From: Idiomarina sp. A28L
GTDB lineage: Bacteria > Pseudomonadota > Gammaproteobacteria > Enterobacterales > Alteromonadaceae
Direction of reading: 5' to 3'
DNA length: 64,000 nucleotides
Assembly (NCBI RefSeq): GCF_000218785.1
Contig: NZ_AFPO01000025.1
Coordinates: 62,001 to 126,000, forward strand
This document shows positions 19,027-28,880 of the stretch, in pieces. How positions within the stretch are numbered: position 1 is the stretch's first letter; the number at the start of each line of letters is the position of its first letter. A program made the translations under genes and the position numbers. The notes beneath the pieces were generated by a model that saw only the letters and a list, made by a program, of their open reading frames with translations, was not told where the DNA came from and searched no databases.

Positions 19027-19586
19027 TAGAAATCAGCTGGCCAATCTACCGTTATCCGGCCTTCTTCTGCATCAACCTTCACAATGTATTGTGATTGCAG
19101 AAACGGAATTAGGCGTTCACGTTTACCAAACGCATCGTTATTGTTGGCTGTTACTACCAATACATCATTCGCAACGGTAGATAACAGATGACTCACAGTA
19201 CCCATATCGTAATTTTCAGTATTTACAACACGTAGCCCTACAAGATCACGCCAATAAAATTCATCTTCTGCAAGCTCCGGTAATTTTGCTACCGGAACGG
19301 CGATCTCCAACCCGGTAAACTGCTGCGCAGTGTTCCGATCTTGAATATCCGCCAAACGTGCTACCAGATCTTTGTTATGCCAACGCCATTGGCTCACTTC
19401 GATCTCGCACCACTGCCCATTGTGGCCAATTAGCCACGGGCTGTAATCGAATATGCCTTCTTGATTCTCAGTGTAAGCATTGATGCGCACCCATCCTTTG
19501 ATTCCGTAAACTGCACCAATGGTGCCTACTACTACGTTCTCATTATCTTGAGTTTGCTGTTCTGCCATTGCTTGAGATTCACTCAT
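19026..19586 (-). CDS. rimM: Ribosome maturation factor RimM
   Basis: Assists maturation of the 30S head by binding uS19. 186 residues with an N-terminal RimM domain ([18 protein letters not shown]) and a C-terminal PRC-barrel ([23 protein letters not shown]). The first 15 residues are polar and poorly conserved, so translation could instead begin at the internal ATG six codons later; neither has a strong ribosome site. It overlaps trmD by one base. Confidence 0.95.
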   Translation of the reverse strand: MSESQAMAEQQTQDNENVVVGTIGAVYGIKGWVRINAYTENQEGIFDYSPWLIGHNGQWCEIEVSQWRWHNKDLVARLADIQDRNTAQQFTGLEIAVPVAKLPELAEDEFYWRDLVGLRVVNTENYDMGTVSHLLSTVANDVLVVTANNNDAFGKRERLIPFLQSQYIVKVDAEEGRITVDWPADF

Positions 19587-19611
19587 ATTCAGTTGTGTAC
19601 CGGTTTGTTGA

Positions 19612-19860
19612 TTACGCAGCTTTACGCGCGTCTTTGATCAACTTGGCTACGCGCTCAGAAAGTTGTGCGCCTTGACCTACCCAGTGTTCAACACGGTTTA
19701 GATCTACACGTACTTTTTCTTCCTGGCCACGAGCTACCGGGTTAAAGAAACCGACATTCTCAATGAAACGTCCATCACGGGCGTTTCGGCTGTCGGTAAC
19801 TACCATTTGGTAGAATGGACGCTTTTTAGCGCCACCCCGTTGTAATCGAATGGTTACCAT
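19612..19860 (-). CDS. rpsP: 30S ribosomal protein S16
   Basis: Small-subunit protein needed for 30S assembly. 82 residues, E. coli length, with [18 protein letters not shown] at the N terminus and FFNP in the middle. First gene of the operon leading to rimM, trmD and rplS; a candidate promoter and leader hairpin lie between it and ffh. Confidence 0.97.
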   Translation of the reverse strand: MVTIRLQRGGAKKRPFYQMVVTDSRNARDGRFIENVGFFNPVARGQEEKVRVDLNRVEHWVGQGAQLSERVAKLIKDARKAA

Positions 19861-19908
19861 TACCGTTATCCTATCTTTTTCAATGTTTTCAAAGGTTAAA
19901 GAAACCCA

Positions 19909-19925
19909 CCCAACACTAGGTTGGG
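19909..19925 (-). promoter_or_regulatory. Hairpin in the ffh-rpsP gap (leader or weak terminator)
   Basis: CCCAAC / GTTGGG with a 5-base loop. On the minus strand it is followed by TGGGTTTCTTT, so it could weakly terminate ffh transcription. It also lies just after the likely rpsP start site, so it could be a leader structure. Confidence 0.35.
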
Positions 19926-19935
19926 GGGCTGCATT

Positions 19936-19963
19936 ATTCTACGTATTTTTCGCGTAAACGCAA
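19936..19963 (-). promoter_or_regulatory. Candidate sigma-70 promoter for the rpsP operon
   Basis: On the minus strand, TTGCGT and TAGAAT are separated by 16 bases, about 75 bases before the rpsP ATG. The -10 box matches 5 of 6 consensus positions; the -35 box matches about 4. Confidence 0.45.
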
Positions 19964-19989
19964 GTAAAACTGAGGGTTTGGGAAGATTC

Positions 19990-21354
19990 TTAGCGGCCAG
20001 GGAACATTCCTGGTGGCATCTTGCCACCCATTTGCCGCATCATTTTCGCCATCCCGCCGCCTTTCATTTTTTTCATCATTTTTTGCATTTGTAAGAATTG
20101 TTTCAGCAATTTATTTACTTCTTGCACCTGCACACCAGAGCCAGCGGCGATTCGGCGTTTTCTCGAGCCTTTGATCAAATCCGGATGTTCGCGCTCTTTC
20201 GGTGTCATCGAACTAATAATAGCTTCCATACGAATGGTTACTTTATCGTCCATTTGCCCTTGCATTTTCCCTGCCATTTGGCCCATGCCAGGAAGTTTAT
20301 CCATTAAGCCCATCATTCCGCCCATACTGCGCATTTGCTGCAGCTGCTCACGAAAATCTTCAAGGCTGAATTTACCGCTTTTCATTACCTTTTTGGCAAC
20401 TTTCTCGGCTTTTTCCCGATCAACTCTCGATTCAACTTCTTCAATAAGCGAGAGCATATCGCCCATACCGAGAATACGTGAGGCTACCCGATCGGGGTGA
20501 AATGGTTCTAGCGCATCATTTTTTTCACCCACGCCGAGGAACTTAATTGGCTGCCCGGTAATATGGCGAATTGAAAGTGCTGCACCACCACGGGCATCAC
20601 CATCAACCTTAGTTAGAATCACGCCCGTTAAAGGCAGCGCTTCACCAAAGGCCTTGGCGGTATTTGCCGCATCTTGCCCGGTCATTGCATCAACAACAAA
20701 CAGGGTTTCAATTGGGTTTATCGCCGCATGTAAGGCTTTGATTTCAGCCATCATAGCTTCATCAATGGCTAACCGGCCGGCGGTATCCACCAGCACTACA
20801 TCAATGAATTTTTTGCGGGCGTAATCAATAGCAGCGTTCGCGATATCAACCGGCTTTTGATCAACATTAGATGGAAAGAACTCAACATCAACATCGGCTG
20901 CTAAACGTTCTAACTGAGCAATAGCCGCTGGGCGATAAACATCGGCGCTTACTACTAATACTTTTTTCTTCTGCTTTTCTTTCAAGAAGCGCGCAAGTTT
21001 ACCCACACTGGTGGTTTTACCTGCACCTTGTAAGCCCGCCATCATCATTACCGCTGGCGGCTGCGTAGCTAAGTTTAATGGCGTATTGGCTTCGCCCATC
21101 GCGGCTTCTAGTTCAGCCTGAACGATTTTCACGAAAACCTGCCCTGGATTAAGGTTTTTATTTACCTCAACGCCAAGTGCTCGCTCTTTTACCTTCGCAA
21201 TAAATTCTTTCACTACTGGCAGCGCAACATCTGCTTCAAGCAGCGCCATACGTACTTCGCGTAATGTATCTTTAATATTATCTTCGGTTAATCGCCCGCG
21301 TCCGCTGATATTGCGTAAACTTTGCGATAAACGATCGCTCAGGTTTTCAAACAT
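19990..21354 (-). CDS. ffh: Signal recognition particle protein Ffh
   Basis: GTPase that binds 4.5S RNA and signal sequences and delivers ribosomes to FtsY at the membrane. 454 residues: an N domain (1-85), a G domain with GLQGAGKTTSVGKLARF near residue 108, DTAGRLAIDE and TKVDGDARGGAALS, and a methionine-rich M domain after about residue 325 (SMGGMMGLMDKLPGMGQM). The C-terminal tail is MMRQMGGKMPPGMFPGR. Divergent from ypjD, as in E. coli. Confidence 0.97.
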   Translation of the reverse strand: MFENLSDRLSQSLRNISGRGRLTEDNIKDTLREVRMALLEADVALPVVKEFIAKVKERALGVEVNKNLNPGQVFVKIVQAELEAAMGEANTPLNLATQPPAVMMMAGLQGAGKTTSVGKLARFLKEKQKKKVLVVSADVYRPAAIAQLERLAADVDVEFFPSNVDQKPVDIANAAIDYARKKFIDVVLVDTAGRLAIDEAMMAEIKALHAAINPIETLFVVDAMTGQDAANTAKAFGEALPLTGVILTKVDGDARGGAALSIRHITGQPIKFLGVGEKNDALEPFHPDRVASRILGMGDMLSLIEEVESRVDREKAEKVAKKVMKSGKFSLEDFREQLQQMRSMGGMMGLMDKLPGMGQMAGKMQGQMDDKVTIRMEAIISSMTPKEREHPDLIKGSRKRRIAAGSGVQVQEVNKLLKQFLQMQKMMKKMKGGGMAKMMRQMGGKMPPGMFPGR

Positions 21355-21517
21355 ACTATCTTCCTGTAAGCCGAGTTTCGGGTATTATAACGGAATGAGG
21401 TTGGGTTTGCCGATTTACAAGCCTATACTCTTACTTTATTTTACTATTTTGCTAGCATGAAAATGCCAACAAAAGCGTTCAGAGCGCTTTAAACCGGAAA
21501 TAAGGATTCGATTACCA

Positions 21518-22309
21518 ATGCTCACAGCATTAACCACATTCAGCATTGTTGCCTATTTAGTTGCTGGCCTTCTGTTGAGCAAGCGTATCAGTTCGCCACA
21601 AAAGATGCAGCGTCGCACCCTTATTATTTCGGTATTAGCCCTTATTGGCCACTTTACCGTTTTGGCCACCGTGCTAACAGAAACCTCGTTAGTAAAAATA
21701 AATCTATTTACTACATTGGCTCTCATCACTTGGCTTATATGCGTTTTTAACAGTGCCCGTGGTGAACACCCAGCAAGTTTGCTGCTACGCCCTTCTATTT
21801 TTGTTCTTGCGGCCATGAGTTTGTTCGCGCTTTACGTGGTTCCTGCTGATGTTGGCCGGCCGCTGGAAATGACACCTATTTTTGCCTTACATATCAGTTT
21901 AGCATTATTAGCCTCAAGTATTCTTACCCTTGCCACTCTCTATGGCATACAGCTGCTATATGTGAACCGTTTGCTAAAAACCCACAGTGTAAAAGCAGTA
22001 TCTGAACGCATGCCTTCATTGATGTCGGTGGAACAGTACTTCTTCCGTTTGCTCACTGCCGGTAGTGTGTTGCTCGCCCTTGCAATTATTGTTGGGTTCT
22101 TTTATCTCGATGATATTTTTGCCCGCGGCCAATTACATAAAACTATTTTATCATTAGCTGCCTGCTTAAGTTTTGGTGCCATCGTTGTAGTTCATTACTG
22201 GCGTGGGCTACGCGGCCGTATTGCGGTATATTGCACAATTATCGCTAGCGTATTACTTATCCTTGGTTACTTTGGTAGCCGGTTTGTCCGTGATATTATT
22301 ATCAGCTAA
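21518..22309 (+). CDS. ypjD: Inner-membrane cytochrome c assembly-like protein YpjD
   Basis: A 263-residue polytopic membrane protein with about eight hydrophobic helices, belonging to the CcsA/CcmC-like family (cytochrome c assembly protein domain). It carries the PIFALHISLALLASSILTL segment and a conserved SHxR-like VVHYWRGLRGR loop near the end. Function in E. coli is undefined; haem handling is inferred from the family. It stands divergent to ffh and upstream of the CorB-like gene, an order conserved in enterics. Confidence 0.88.
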   Translation: MLTALTTFSIVAYLVAGLLLSKRISSPQKMQRRTLIISVLALIGHFTVLATVLTETSLVKINLFTTLALITWLICVFNSARGEHPASLLLRPSIFVLAAMSLFALYVVPADVGRPLEMTPIFALHISLALLASSILTLATLYGIQLLYVNRLLKTHSVKAVSERMPSLMSVEQYFFRLLTAGSVLLALAIIVGFFYLDDIFARGQLHKTILSLAACLSFGAIVVVHYWRGLRGRIAVYCTIIASVLLILGYFGSRFVRDIIIS

Positions 22310-22392
22310 CTGATGATAATGAAGCGTTAGCCTTGACTTCATCGCGGCTATCCATACATTAAGAGTCTTATAATAAACCACAGGGTTCTCTC

Positions 22393-23685
22393 TTGAACGA
22401 CATTGCTACCAGTACATTATTTTTAATTCTCTTTATTCTCATCATTGTTTCCGGTTATTTCTCTGGGTCTGAAACGGGAATGATGTCGGTAAACCGCTAT
22501 AAACTGCGGCATTTAGCGCAAGGTGGAGATAAAGGAGCAAAGCGTGTATCGGCAATGCTTGACCGTCCCGATCGCTTAATCGGCCTGATCCTAATCGGCA
22601 ACAATTTAGTTAACATCGCCGCATCAGCTATCGCCACTATTATTGGTATGCGTTTGTACGGTGATTATGGTATTGCTATTGCAACTGTTGTACTTACATT
22701 AGTTATTCTCATATTTGCTGAAGTAACCCCGAAAACAATTGCTGCACTGCACCCCGAGAAAGTAGCCTACCCAAGCTCATTGTTGCTTTCACCACTAATG
22801 AAGATATTTTACCCGCTAGTAGCCACGGTTAACTTCATTACTAATAATATTATGCGCATCATAGGTATTAATCCTAAATCGGCTGGCCGCGATACGCTGA
22901 GTGCAGAGGAACTGCGAACGGTAGTGCACGAAGCTGGCTCACTGATTCCCTCGCGCCACCAAGAAATGTTAATCAGTATCCTCGATCTCGAAAAAGTTAC
23001 CGTTGACGATATAATGATTCCGCGTAGTGAAATTGCTGCTATCGATATCAACGATGAACTTCCAGCCATTATTCGCCAATTGAATCATATGCAACACACC
23101 CTTATTTTGCTCTACCGTGGCGAAATCGATGATGCCATTGGCTTCTTGCACGCCCGTGATGTTTTGCGCTTGCTCACCCGCACTCAAGTTGACCCAGATA
23201 AAGCCTCGTTAGTGCGCACAGCCCGTGATATCTACTTTATACCCGAAGGCACCCCACTGAACGTGCAGTTAGTAAAATTCCAACGTAATAGAGAGCGTAT
23301 TGGCCTCGTTGTTGATGAATACGGTGATATTCAAGGGCTAGTTACACTAGAGGATATTCTCGAAGAGATTGTTGGCGAATTTACCACTACCATTGGTGGC
23401 CAAAGCCACGAACACATGGATAAGCAAGCCGATGGTAGCTTCATTGTTGAAGGCACCGTGAACTTACGTGATTTGAATCGGGAGCTTAAAATTGAGCTTC
23501 CCATTGATGGCCCAAAAACTTTGAACGGCCTGATTATTGAAGAGTTCGGCGATATACCTGAATTTCCAATGTGTATCCGTATTTCCGGTTACCCTATTGA
23601 AATAGTATCGGTAACTGATAATCGCATTGAAAAAGTACGCATTCAGCCGCTCCCGAAAAAGAAACGTAAACTATTGGGCAAGTAA
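22393..23685 (+). CDS. yfjD: CorB/YfjD-like CNNM-family transporter or transport modulator
   Basis: A 430-residue protein with an N-terminal DUF21 (CNNM) membrane domain (SGYFSGSETGMMSVNRYKLRHLAQ and three more helices to about residue 140). A CBS-domain pair follows (MTVDDIMIPR-like segment at about 200, VVDEYGDIQGLVTLEDILEEIVGEF at about 310), then a C-terminal CorC/HlyC domain. CNNM proteins are linked to magnesium or cobalt efflux. The start is TTG at 22393, encoding MNDIATS; no in-frame ATG sits before the first helix. Followed by a strong bidirectional terminator. Confidence 0.9.
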   Translation: MNDIATSTLFLILFILIIVSGYFSGSETGMMSVNRYKLRHLAQGGDKGAKRVSAMLDRPDRLIGLILIGNNLVNIAASAIATIIGMRLYGDYGIAIATVVLTLVILIFAEVTPKTIAALHPEKVAYPSSLLLSPLMKIFYPLVATVNFITNNIMRIIGINPKSAGRDTLSAEELRTVVHEAGSLIPSRHQEMLISILDLEKVTVDDIMIPRSEIAAIDINDELPAIIRQLNHMQHTLILLYRGEIDDAIGFLHARDVLRLLTRTQVDPDKASLVRTARDIYFIPEGTPLNVQLVKFQRNRERIGLVVDEYGDIQGLVTLEDILEEIVGEFTTTIGGQSHEHMDKQADGSFIVEGTVNLRDLNRELKIELPIDGPKTLNGLIIEEFGDIPEFPMCIRISGYPIEIVSVTDNRIEKVRIQPLPKKKRKLLGK

Positions 23686-23719
23686 TACTTATATTTCTGC
23701 ACTAAAAGCATTCAACAGA

Positions 23720-23757
23720 AATAAGAAAGGCGTTCACCTCTGAACGCCTTTCTTATT
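23720..23757. terminator. Bidirectional terminator
   Basis: A perfect 17-bp stem containing AAGAAAGGCGTTCA / TGAACGCCTTTCTT, 4-base loop, with T-rich ends on both strands. It serves yfjD (plus) and the lytic transglycosylase-like gene (minus), which converge here. Confidence 0.92.
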
Positions 23758-23781
23758 TAATTCTTACCATAACTTAAGCCA

Positions 23782-24459
23782 TCAGCCAAAGAACAAGCGC
23801 CGGAACCAACCGCGGTTAAGCTTATCTTCACATTGATTCAACTGCTGCGCGTAAGTAATAGCGCGCGCATCTACCCGCCGTGAAACTTGCACTAACCATT
23901 CTTTTTGTAGATATGTGCGGCGCTGATAGCCACCCCAACCCTCATGATAATTTAAATACTGCGCGTAAGCATCCCACTTCGAAACACCGTTAATTCGTTG
24001 TGATTTATCCATAAACCACCCAATGAAATCCATAGCATCAGCAAAATTATCGCGCCGAGCGCGGCGATTGCCGGTTTCACGAATATAATCATCCCATGTC
24101 ATGGTTTTGGCTTGCGCATAGCCATAAGCATCACTAATGCGGCCCCAAGGAATAAAACCAAGAATATATTTACGAGGCGGTGCCGCGTTATGCTTAAAAG
24201 AGCTTTCTTGATACATAATCGACATAGGCACGTGAATCGGTACACCCCACTCTTTATTCATTGATTTTGCAGCCCGCCACCAATCTCGGCGTTCGTCAAA
24301 AATATTACAAATATTTTCTGGATCTCGAGGTGGTGAAGTGGCACAACCTGCCGTGATTGCCACCACCGAAAACATCACTAAAGCTCGCATTGCAGTTTTT
24401 TTTGTTATGAGTTGGAACTTTTTCCTAACCACATGTTCTGAATTATTGTGTAGAGTTTT
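23782..24459 (-). CDS. SLT-domain lytic transglycosylase-like lipoprotein
   Basis: About 225 residues, predicted to cleave peptidoglycan from an outer-membrane anchor. A lipobox (VVAITAGC) follows an unusually long basic N-region of some 30 residues. The SLT-type catalytic glutamate is in MYQESSFKHN, with YGYAQAKTMTWDDY and YLNYHEGWGGYQ completing the fold. The frame extends to 24534, but the ATG at 24459 (MKTLHNN) is the better start, and an ATG nearer the hydrophobic segment (MRALVMF) is also possible. It lies downstream of gshA on the same strand. The family is clear, but I give no gene name. Confidence 0.8.
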   Translation of the reverse strand, partial: KTLHNNSEHVVRKKFQLITKKTAMRALVMFSVVAITAGCATSPPRDPENICNIFDERRDWWRAAKSMNKEWGVPIHVPMSIMYQESSFKHNAAPPRKYILGFIPWGRISDAYGYAQAKTMTWDDYIRETGNRRARRDNFADAMDFIGWFMDKSQRINGVSKWDAYAQYLNYHEGWGGYQRRTYLQKEWLVQVSRRVDARAITYAQQLNQCEDKLNRGWFRRLFFG

Positions 24460-24490
24460 CATGTGTAAGATCCCTTGGTAAGTTTGGTTA

Positions 24491-24509
24491 GCGCGCCTTT
24501 TAGGCGCGC
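24491..24509 (+). repeat. GC-rich inverted repeat overlapping the gshA stop
   Basis: GCGCGCC / GGCGCGC with a 5-base loop that contains the gshA stop codon, followed by eight T on the plus strand. It has terminator form for plus-strand transcription, although no plus-strand gene precedes it. On the minus strand, where gshA is read, there is no T run. Confidence 0.55.
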
Positions 24510-26086
24510 TTTTTTTTATCCAATGCGCGTTCAAAGTAAGCCGTTAAAAAATCACCAAAACTACCCGTATCCTTGGCTTCTATCTCAGCTTGTGCGGCGA
24601 GCGATTCTGCCGCCATTTTCTGGAAATCAGATTCCGAATAATGCTCAAATTCAGAATTCATCAACTCATCTCTATACTCAACTGCTAAGCGCATGCCAAC
24701 ATGTTGATATAGCTTGCTAGCTTCTTCATACATCCGCAATAACCGCGCAGAAAAAGTAGCTTCAGGGTTATCAATAGCCGGAGCGAATGCTTGTAATGCC
24801 TGCTGATACACGGCGGATTCTTCACCTAAAAGCGTTGCCAGTTTCTCCAACTCCGCAAAAAGATGCTGTAAGCGTTCTTGCACTGATAGTTCACCAACTT
24901 CATCGGTTAAGGTTAAACCAGGCTCACGGCCACGCAACACTATTTTATTAACGTTTTTCTCAGTGGCTTGCTGGCACTCAATGTTCAGTTCAGGGCTATC
25001 GGTAAATAAACAAAACAATAAGAACAAATCTAGAAATCGCATTTGCTCGGCAGTTATACCCACATCTGAAAATGGATTCACATCTAAAGCTCGTACTTCA
25101 ATATATTGAATTCCGGCTCGTTCGAGCGCTTGCGTTGGCGTTTCTCCCGATTCAGTTACCCGTTTTGGCCGAATCGGTGAATAAAATTCATTTTCAATCT
25201 GCAGAATATTGGCATTCAACTGTTGCCAATTATCGCCGTTACGCACACCTATATTGGCAAATTGATCCGAGCGTGTGAAAACAGCTCTGCGTAAGCCAGC
25301 CACATAATCATCAAGTGAGTTATAGGTGATATTCAACGCAGCTTGTTCTTTGTTGGTATAGCCTAAATCACTCATGCGCAGTGATGTTGCATGCGGAACA
25401 TACACCATTCCTGAACTTAACTCATGGAAATCTAGGTTCGCTGAACTGTGTTTTAAAAAAGATTTACACAATACCGGCGAGGCTCCGAATAGGTAAGGAA
25501 TTACCCAAGCCCAGCGTTTAAAGTTTCGAATTAATCCAAAGTATCGCTCCGAGCGATAATCAGCATTATTCTCTCTACTATCGGCGGCAGCCAGCAACGG
25601 CCAAAGTTCATCGCTTACCGACCAATTAAAATGCACCCCGGAAATCGTTTGCATAACCGCGCCATAACGATGTGTTAGGCCTTGGCGATAAACGGTTTTC
25701 ATTCTACCCACATGTGATTTGCCAAATTGAGCAAGGCGAATATCGCTGGTGTCATTGAGGTAACAAGGCATGCTTAGCGGCCACAAATATTCTTCGCCGA
25801 TATGTTGATAACTGAAACGGTGAACATCGCGCAATTGCGCTAAAGTAGTGGAAATTGAGGTGCTTACCGGCGTTATGAACTCCATCAGAGCTTCGGCATA
25901 ATCGGTAGTAATTAAAGGGTGCGTTAACGTAGCACCTAGAGCAGCCGGATGCATGGTGGTAGCTAGCTGCCCTTCACTTGTGATGCGTAGCGTTTCCCGC
26001 TCAATACCACGATTCATTTTTGCCAATGCAGTGCGTATATCTGCTTGCTCGAATTGCTCTAAACGAATGGTTTGCTTCATTGACAA
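24500..26086 (-). CDS. gshA: Glutamate-cysteine ligase
   Basis: First step of glutathione synthesis: ATP-dependent joining of L-glutamate gamma-carboxyl to L-cysteine. 528 residues, close to E. coli GshA (518), with the type 1 (enteric) features MNRGIERETLRI, TTDYAEALMEFITP, GVHFNWSVSD, SLRMSDLGYTN and YIEVRALDVNPF. Start choice is open: TTG 26086 has GGGA 7 bases before it; ATG 26080, two codons later, lacks a well-spaced site. It diverges from the BarA-like kinase with a short gap. Confidence 0.95.
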   Translation of the reverse strand: MSMKQTIRLEQFEQADIRTALAKMNRGIERETLRITSEGQLATTMHPAALGATLTHPLITTDYAEALMEFITPVSTSISTTLAQLRDVHRFSYQHIGEEYLWPLSMPCYLNDTSDIRLAQFGKSHVGRMKTVYRQGLTHRYGAVMQTISGVHFNWSVSDELWPLLAAADSRENNADYRSERYFGLIRNFKRWAWVIPYLFGASPVLCKSFLKHSSANLDFHELSSGMVYVPHATSLRMSDLGYTNKEQAALNITYNSLDDYVAGLRRAVFTRSDQFANIGVRNGDNWQQLNANILQIENEFYSPIRPKRVTESGETPTQALERAGIQYIEVRALDVNPFSDVGITAEQMRFLDLFLLFCLFTDSPELNIECQQATEKNVNKIVLRGREPGLTLTDEVGELSVQERLQHLFAELEKLATLLGEESAVYQQALQAFAPAIDNPEATFSARLLRMYEEASKLYQHVGMRLAVEYRDELMNSEFEHYSESDFQKMAAESLAAQAEIEAKDTGSFGDFLTAYFERALDKKKRA

Positions 26087-26167
26087 GGCAACATCCCGGA
26101 AATTGTCTGATATGATAAGCCTTAGTGTGCCACATTCATTGGCAAAATGCAGCGAAAGGAATACAGT

Positions 26168-28876
26168 TTGAAAGCGAAACCACGCGCCCGAATTTGGGTT
26201 TTATTGCATCACAGCTATTGGCTTTGGAATATTCTCGGCTGTGTTGCTATTTTGGCGATGCCTGCTCCAATCCCCGCTATTGTTGCTGTTGTTCTACTAG
26301 CAATGGCGTTAGTTTATGGCTGGCAAACATGGCGCGGTTATCGCGAGAGCACCTTAAATACCGGAACAGCAAAACCTGAATTTTTTTCAACCTCTAGCAC
26401 TCAGTTACTTCAGCAAGTTTTTAACGATTTGCCAAATCGCGTTTATTGGCGTGATAAAGATTTGCGGTTCGTTGGTGCCAATCCTGGCTTTTTGCGCGAT
26501 TTCGGCCTTTCCTCGGTACAAGAATTGCATGGTTTAACGGATAACGATCTCCCCTTGCTGGCACAAAATCCGGAACTTCGTGCTCGTGATGAACAAACGT
26601 TAACGCAGCAAGTTCCATCGTGTAACCAAGAAGTTCGCATTCAACTGAATATCGATGATGAATCGTTGCAGCACGTGCGCTGGGCAGAACATTCAAGTGT
26701 ACCGCTATACGATGAATACGGTGAAGTAATTGGTATTCTTGGCAGTTATTACGATATTTCTAGTAGCAAACGAGCAGCCGAAGAGATGTCTCGTGCTCGT
26801 GAAACAGCAGAAGAAGCGAGAGCTACCGCAGAAACGGCGAACCTTGCGAAAAGTGATTTTCTAGCCAATATGAGCCATGAAATTCGCACGCCAATTAATG
26901 CTATTGTGGGTATGGCTAACTTAGCTCTAAAAACAGAACTTACCGATAAGCAACAGCGCTATGTAAAAGTAATCGATTCATCATCACAGGCACTGCTTGG
27001 TGTTATTAACGATATCCTCGATTTTTCAAAAATTGAAGCTAATAAATTAACCATTGAGCGCATCCCATTTGATCTCGATGAGGTTTTAGGCACGCTCGCG
27101 GATATGTTTGCTTATAAAGCTTACGATAAAGGTTTAGAGTTCATTATTAACTTACCCGCCAATATCCCCACTATGCTAATGGGCGACCCACTGCGCTTGC
27201 AACAGGTTTTAATTAATCTGGTGAGTAATGCCATAAAGTTCACCGATGATGGTGAAATTAACGTTTCTTGTACCTTACTCGATCGTAGCGAAGATAAGGT
27301 ATGGTTACGGATAGAAGTAAAAGATACTGGCCTTGGAATGACCGCAGAACAAACAGCAAAGCTTTTTCAAGCGTTTACCCAAGCCGATACATCTACTACC
27401 CGTAAGTTTGGTGGAACAGGTTTAGGCCTCACCATTTCTCGCCGCTTGGTTACGTTAATGCAAGGCGATATAGGTGTTAGCAGCAGCGCTAACCAAGGTT
27501 CTAACTTTTTTATCGAGCTCGTATTGCCATTGCAAGAAAGCCAAGATAGCTCGCATCATCAACTGCTGATGTCGCAACTGCGCGGTGTTCGCGTGCTCGC
27601 AGTAGACGACAATACCAGCACGCGAGAAATGCTCAAAGAAACCCTACGCTCATATCAAATGGATGCTTACACCTGCCACAGCGGCGAACAAGCGATGAAA
27701 CAAGTTATTGCGGCAGTAGCTGAGGGCAAGCCTTATCAGCTTATGTTGATCGATTGGCGCTTACCGGGTATGGACGGGTTGAGCTTAGTTGAGCGGATTA
27801 AACAAAAAATTCCTGTTGAACAGCAACCGAAAATGATTCTTGCCACCGGCTATTATGCTGAAGAGCTTGCAGAGAAAGCTCGCCAAGTAGGAACCGATGA
27901 TTTTATTACCAAGCCCTATACCACCGCTACGCTCGCAAGAGTAATGACTGGTGCAATGTTTGGCAGCCGCAAACAACAGAGTGCAGAGAAGCACGCACAG
28001 AGTATTCCCGATACATTGCAAGGTGCGCCTTTGTTGGTGGTTGAAGATAATGAAATTAACCAGCATGTTGCCCGAGAGATGCTAACAGGCCATGGTTTTG
28101 TAGTGGATATAGCAGAAAATGGCGAAATAGCCGTTGCTATGGTACAGGATAACCAATATGCAATTGTGTTAATGGATATTCAAATGCCAATCATGGATGG
28201 TTATCAAGCAGCTGAACGAATTCGTCAGTTCTACAGCTATCAACAGCTGCCGATACTAGCAATGACTGCAAACGCTATGAGTGGCGATGCCGAAAAATCG
28301 TTGGCGGCAGGCATGCAAGGGCACATTCCAAAGCCGATAGATGAAGCGCTGTTACTCATGCAAATTAGTAAATGGGCGGTTCCCGGCCCTTACACACAAA
28401 GCGAAAAACCCGCGGTAGAAGCGAAGCTATCGGAGGCTCCGCATCGATATCCACAAATGCGGGGTATTCAACTAGAACAGGCCTTAAGCCGAATTAACCA
28501 CAACGTTGAACTTTATACAAAGTTGCTTGATCATTTGGTTAGTAGCTATCGCGGCAGTGCTATAAAAGTATCCGAATTTATTAGCCGCGGCCAGCATGAT
28601 AATGCGCGCCGATATTTCCATTCGTTAAAAGGCGCGGCGGCAAACTTAGGCCTAAATGCGTTAGCGGATAAAGCGGCAAATTTAGAGAACGCGGTAACCG
28701 AAAGAGATGTGGGTTTAATTGCTGATCAGATTAGTGGTTTAGAAGCTCTACTCGATCATGCTGAACAGGCGGCACAAGATCTGCGTAGCTTGGAAGCTGA
28801 TAATTTGGAAACCGATAATTTAGAAACCGATAATTTAGAAGCTGATGCAACCGATTCATTAGCACCACCGGAGTAA
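26168..28876 (+). CDS. barA: BarA-type hybrid sensor histidine kinase
   Basis: Membrane kinase running a His-Asp-His-type phosphorelay, in gammaproteobacteria usually feeding GacA/UvrY and thence Csr small RNAs. Counting from the TTG at 26168: two closely spaced N-terminal hydrophobic helices (about 10-55), a PAS domain (about 80-195), HisKA with His237 (MSHEIRTP), and HATPase with GTGLGLTIS. Then come a first receiver (Asp529, [11 protein letters not shown]), a second receiver (Asp670, [12 protein letters not shown]) and an HPt domain with His818 ([13 protein letters not shown]). The TTG start has AAGGAA in front; an ATG at 26147 has none. It lacks the periplasmic loop and HAMP of E. coli BarA, so its signal is probably cytosolic. 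The C terminus is repetitive. Confidence 0.85.
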   Translation: MKAKPRARIWVLLHHSYWLWNILGCVAILAMPAPIPAIVAVVLLAMALVYGWQTWRGYRESTLNTGTAKPEFFSTSSTQLLQQVFNDLPNRVYWRDKDLRFVGANPGFLRDFGLSSVQELHGLTDNDLPLLAQNPELRARDEQTLTQQVPSCNQEVRIQLNIDDESLQHVRWAEHSSVPLYDEYGEVIGILGSYYDISSSKRAAEEMSRARETAEEARATAETANLAKSDFLANMSHEIRTPINAIVGMANLALKTELTDKQQRYVKVIDSSSQALLGVINDILDFSKIEANKLTIERIPFDLDEVLGTLADMFAYKAYDKGLEFIINLPANIPTMLMGDPLRLQQVLINLVSNAIKFTDDGEINVSCTLLDRSEDKVWLRIEVKDTGLGMTAEQTAKLFQAFTQADTSTTRKFGGTGLGLTISRRLVTLMQGDIGVSSSANQGSNFFIELVLPLQESQDSSHHQLLMSQLRGVRVLAVDDNTSTREMLKETLRSYQMDAYTCHSGEQAMKQVIAAVAEGKPYQLMLIDWRLPGMDGLSLVERIKQKIPVEQQPKMILATGYYAEELAEKARQVGTDDFITKPYTTATLARVMTGAMFGSRKQQSAEKHAQSIPDTLQGAPLLVVEDNEINQHVAREMLTGHGFVVDIAENGEIAVAMVQDNQYAIVLMDIQMPIMDGYQAAERIRQFYSYQQLPILAMTANAMSGDAEKSLAAGMQGHIPKPIDEALLLMQISKWAVPGPYTQSEKPAVEAKLSEAPHRYPQMRGIQLEQALSRINHNVELYTKLLDHLVSSYRGSAIKVSEFISRGQHDNARRYFHSLKGAAANLGLNALADKAANLENAVTERDVGLIADQISGLEALLDHAEQAAQDLRSLEADNLETDNLETDNLEADATDSLAPPE
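28790..28849 (+). repeat. 15-bp tandem repeat in the 3' end of the hybrid kinase gene
   Basis: Four in-frame units (TTGGAAGCTGATAAT and variants) encode [20 protein letters not shown], an acidic tail after the HPt domain. Likely variable in copy number between strains. Confidence 0.85.
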
Positions 28877-28880
28877 TGTT

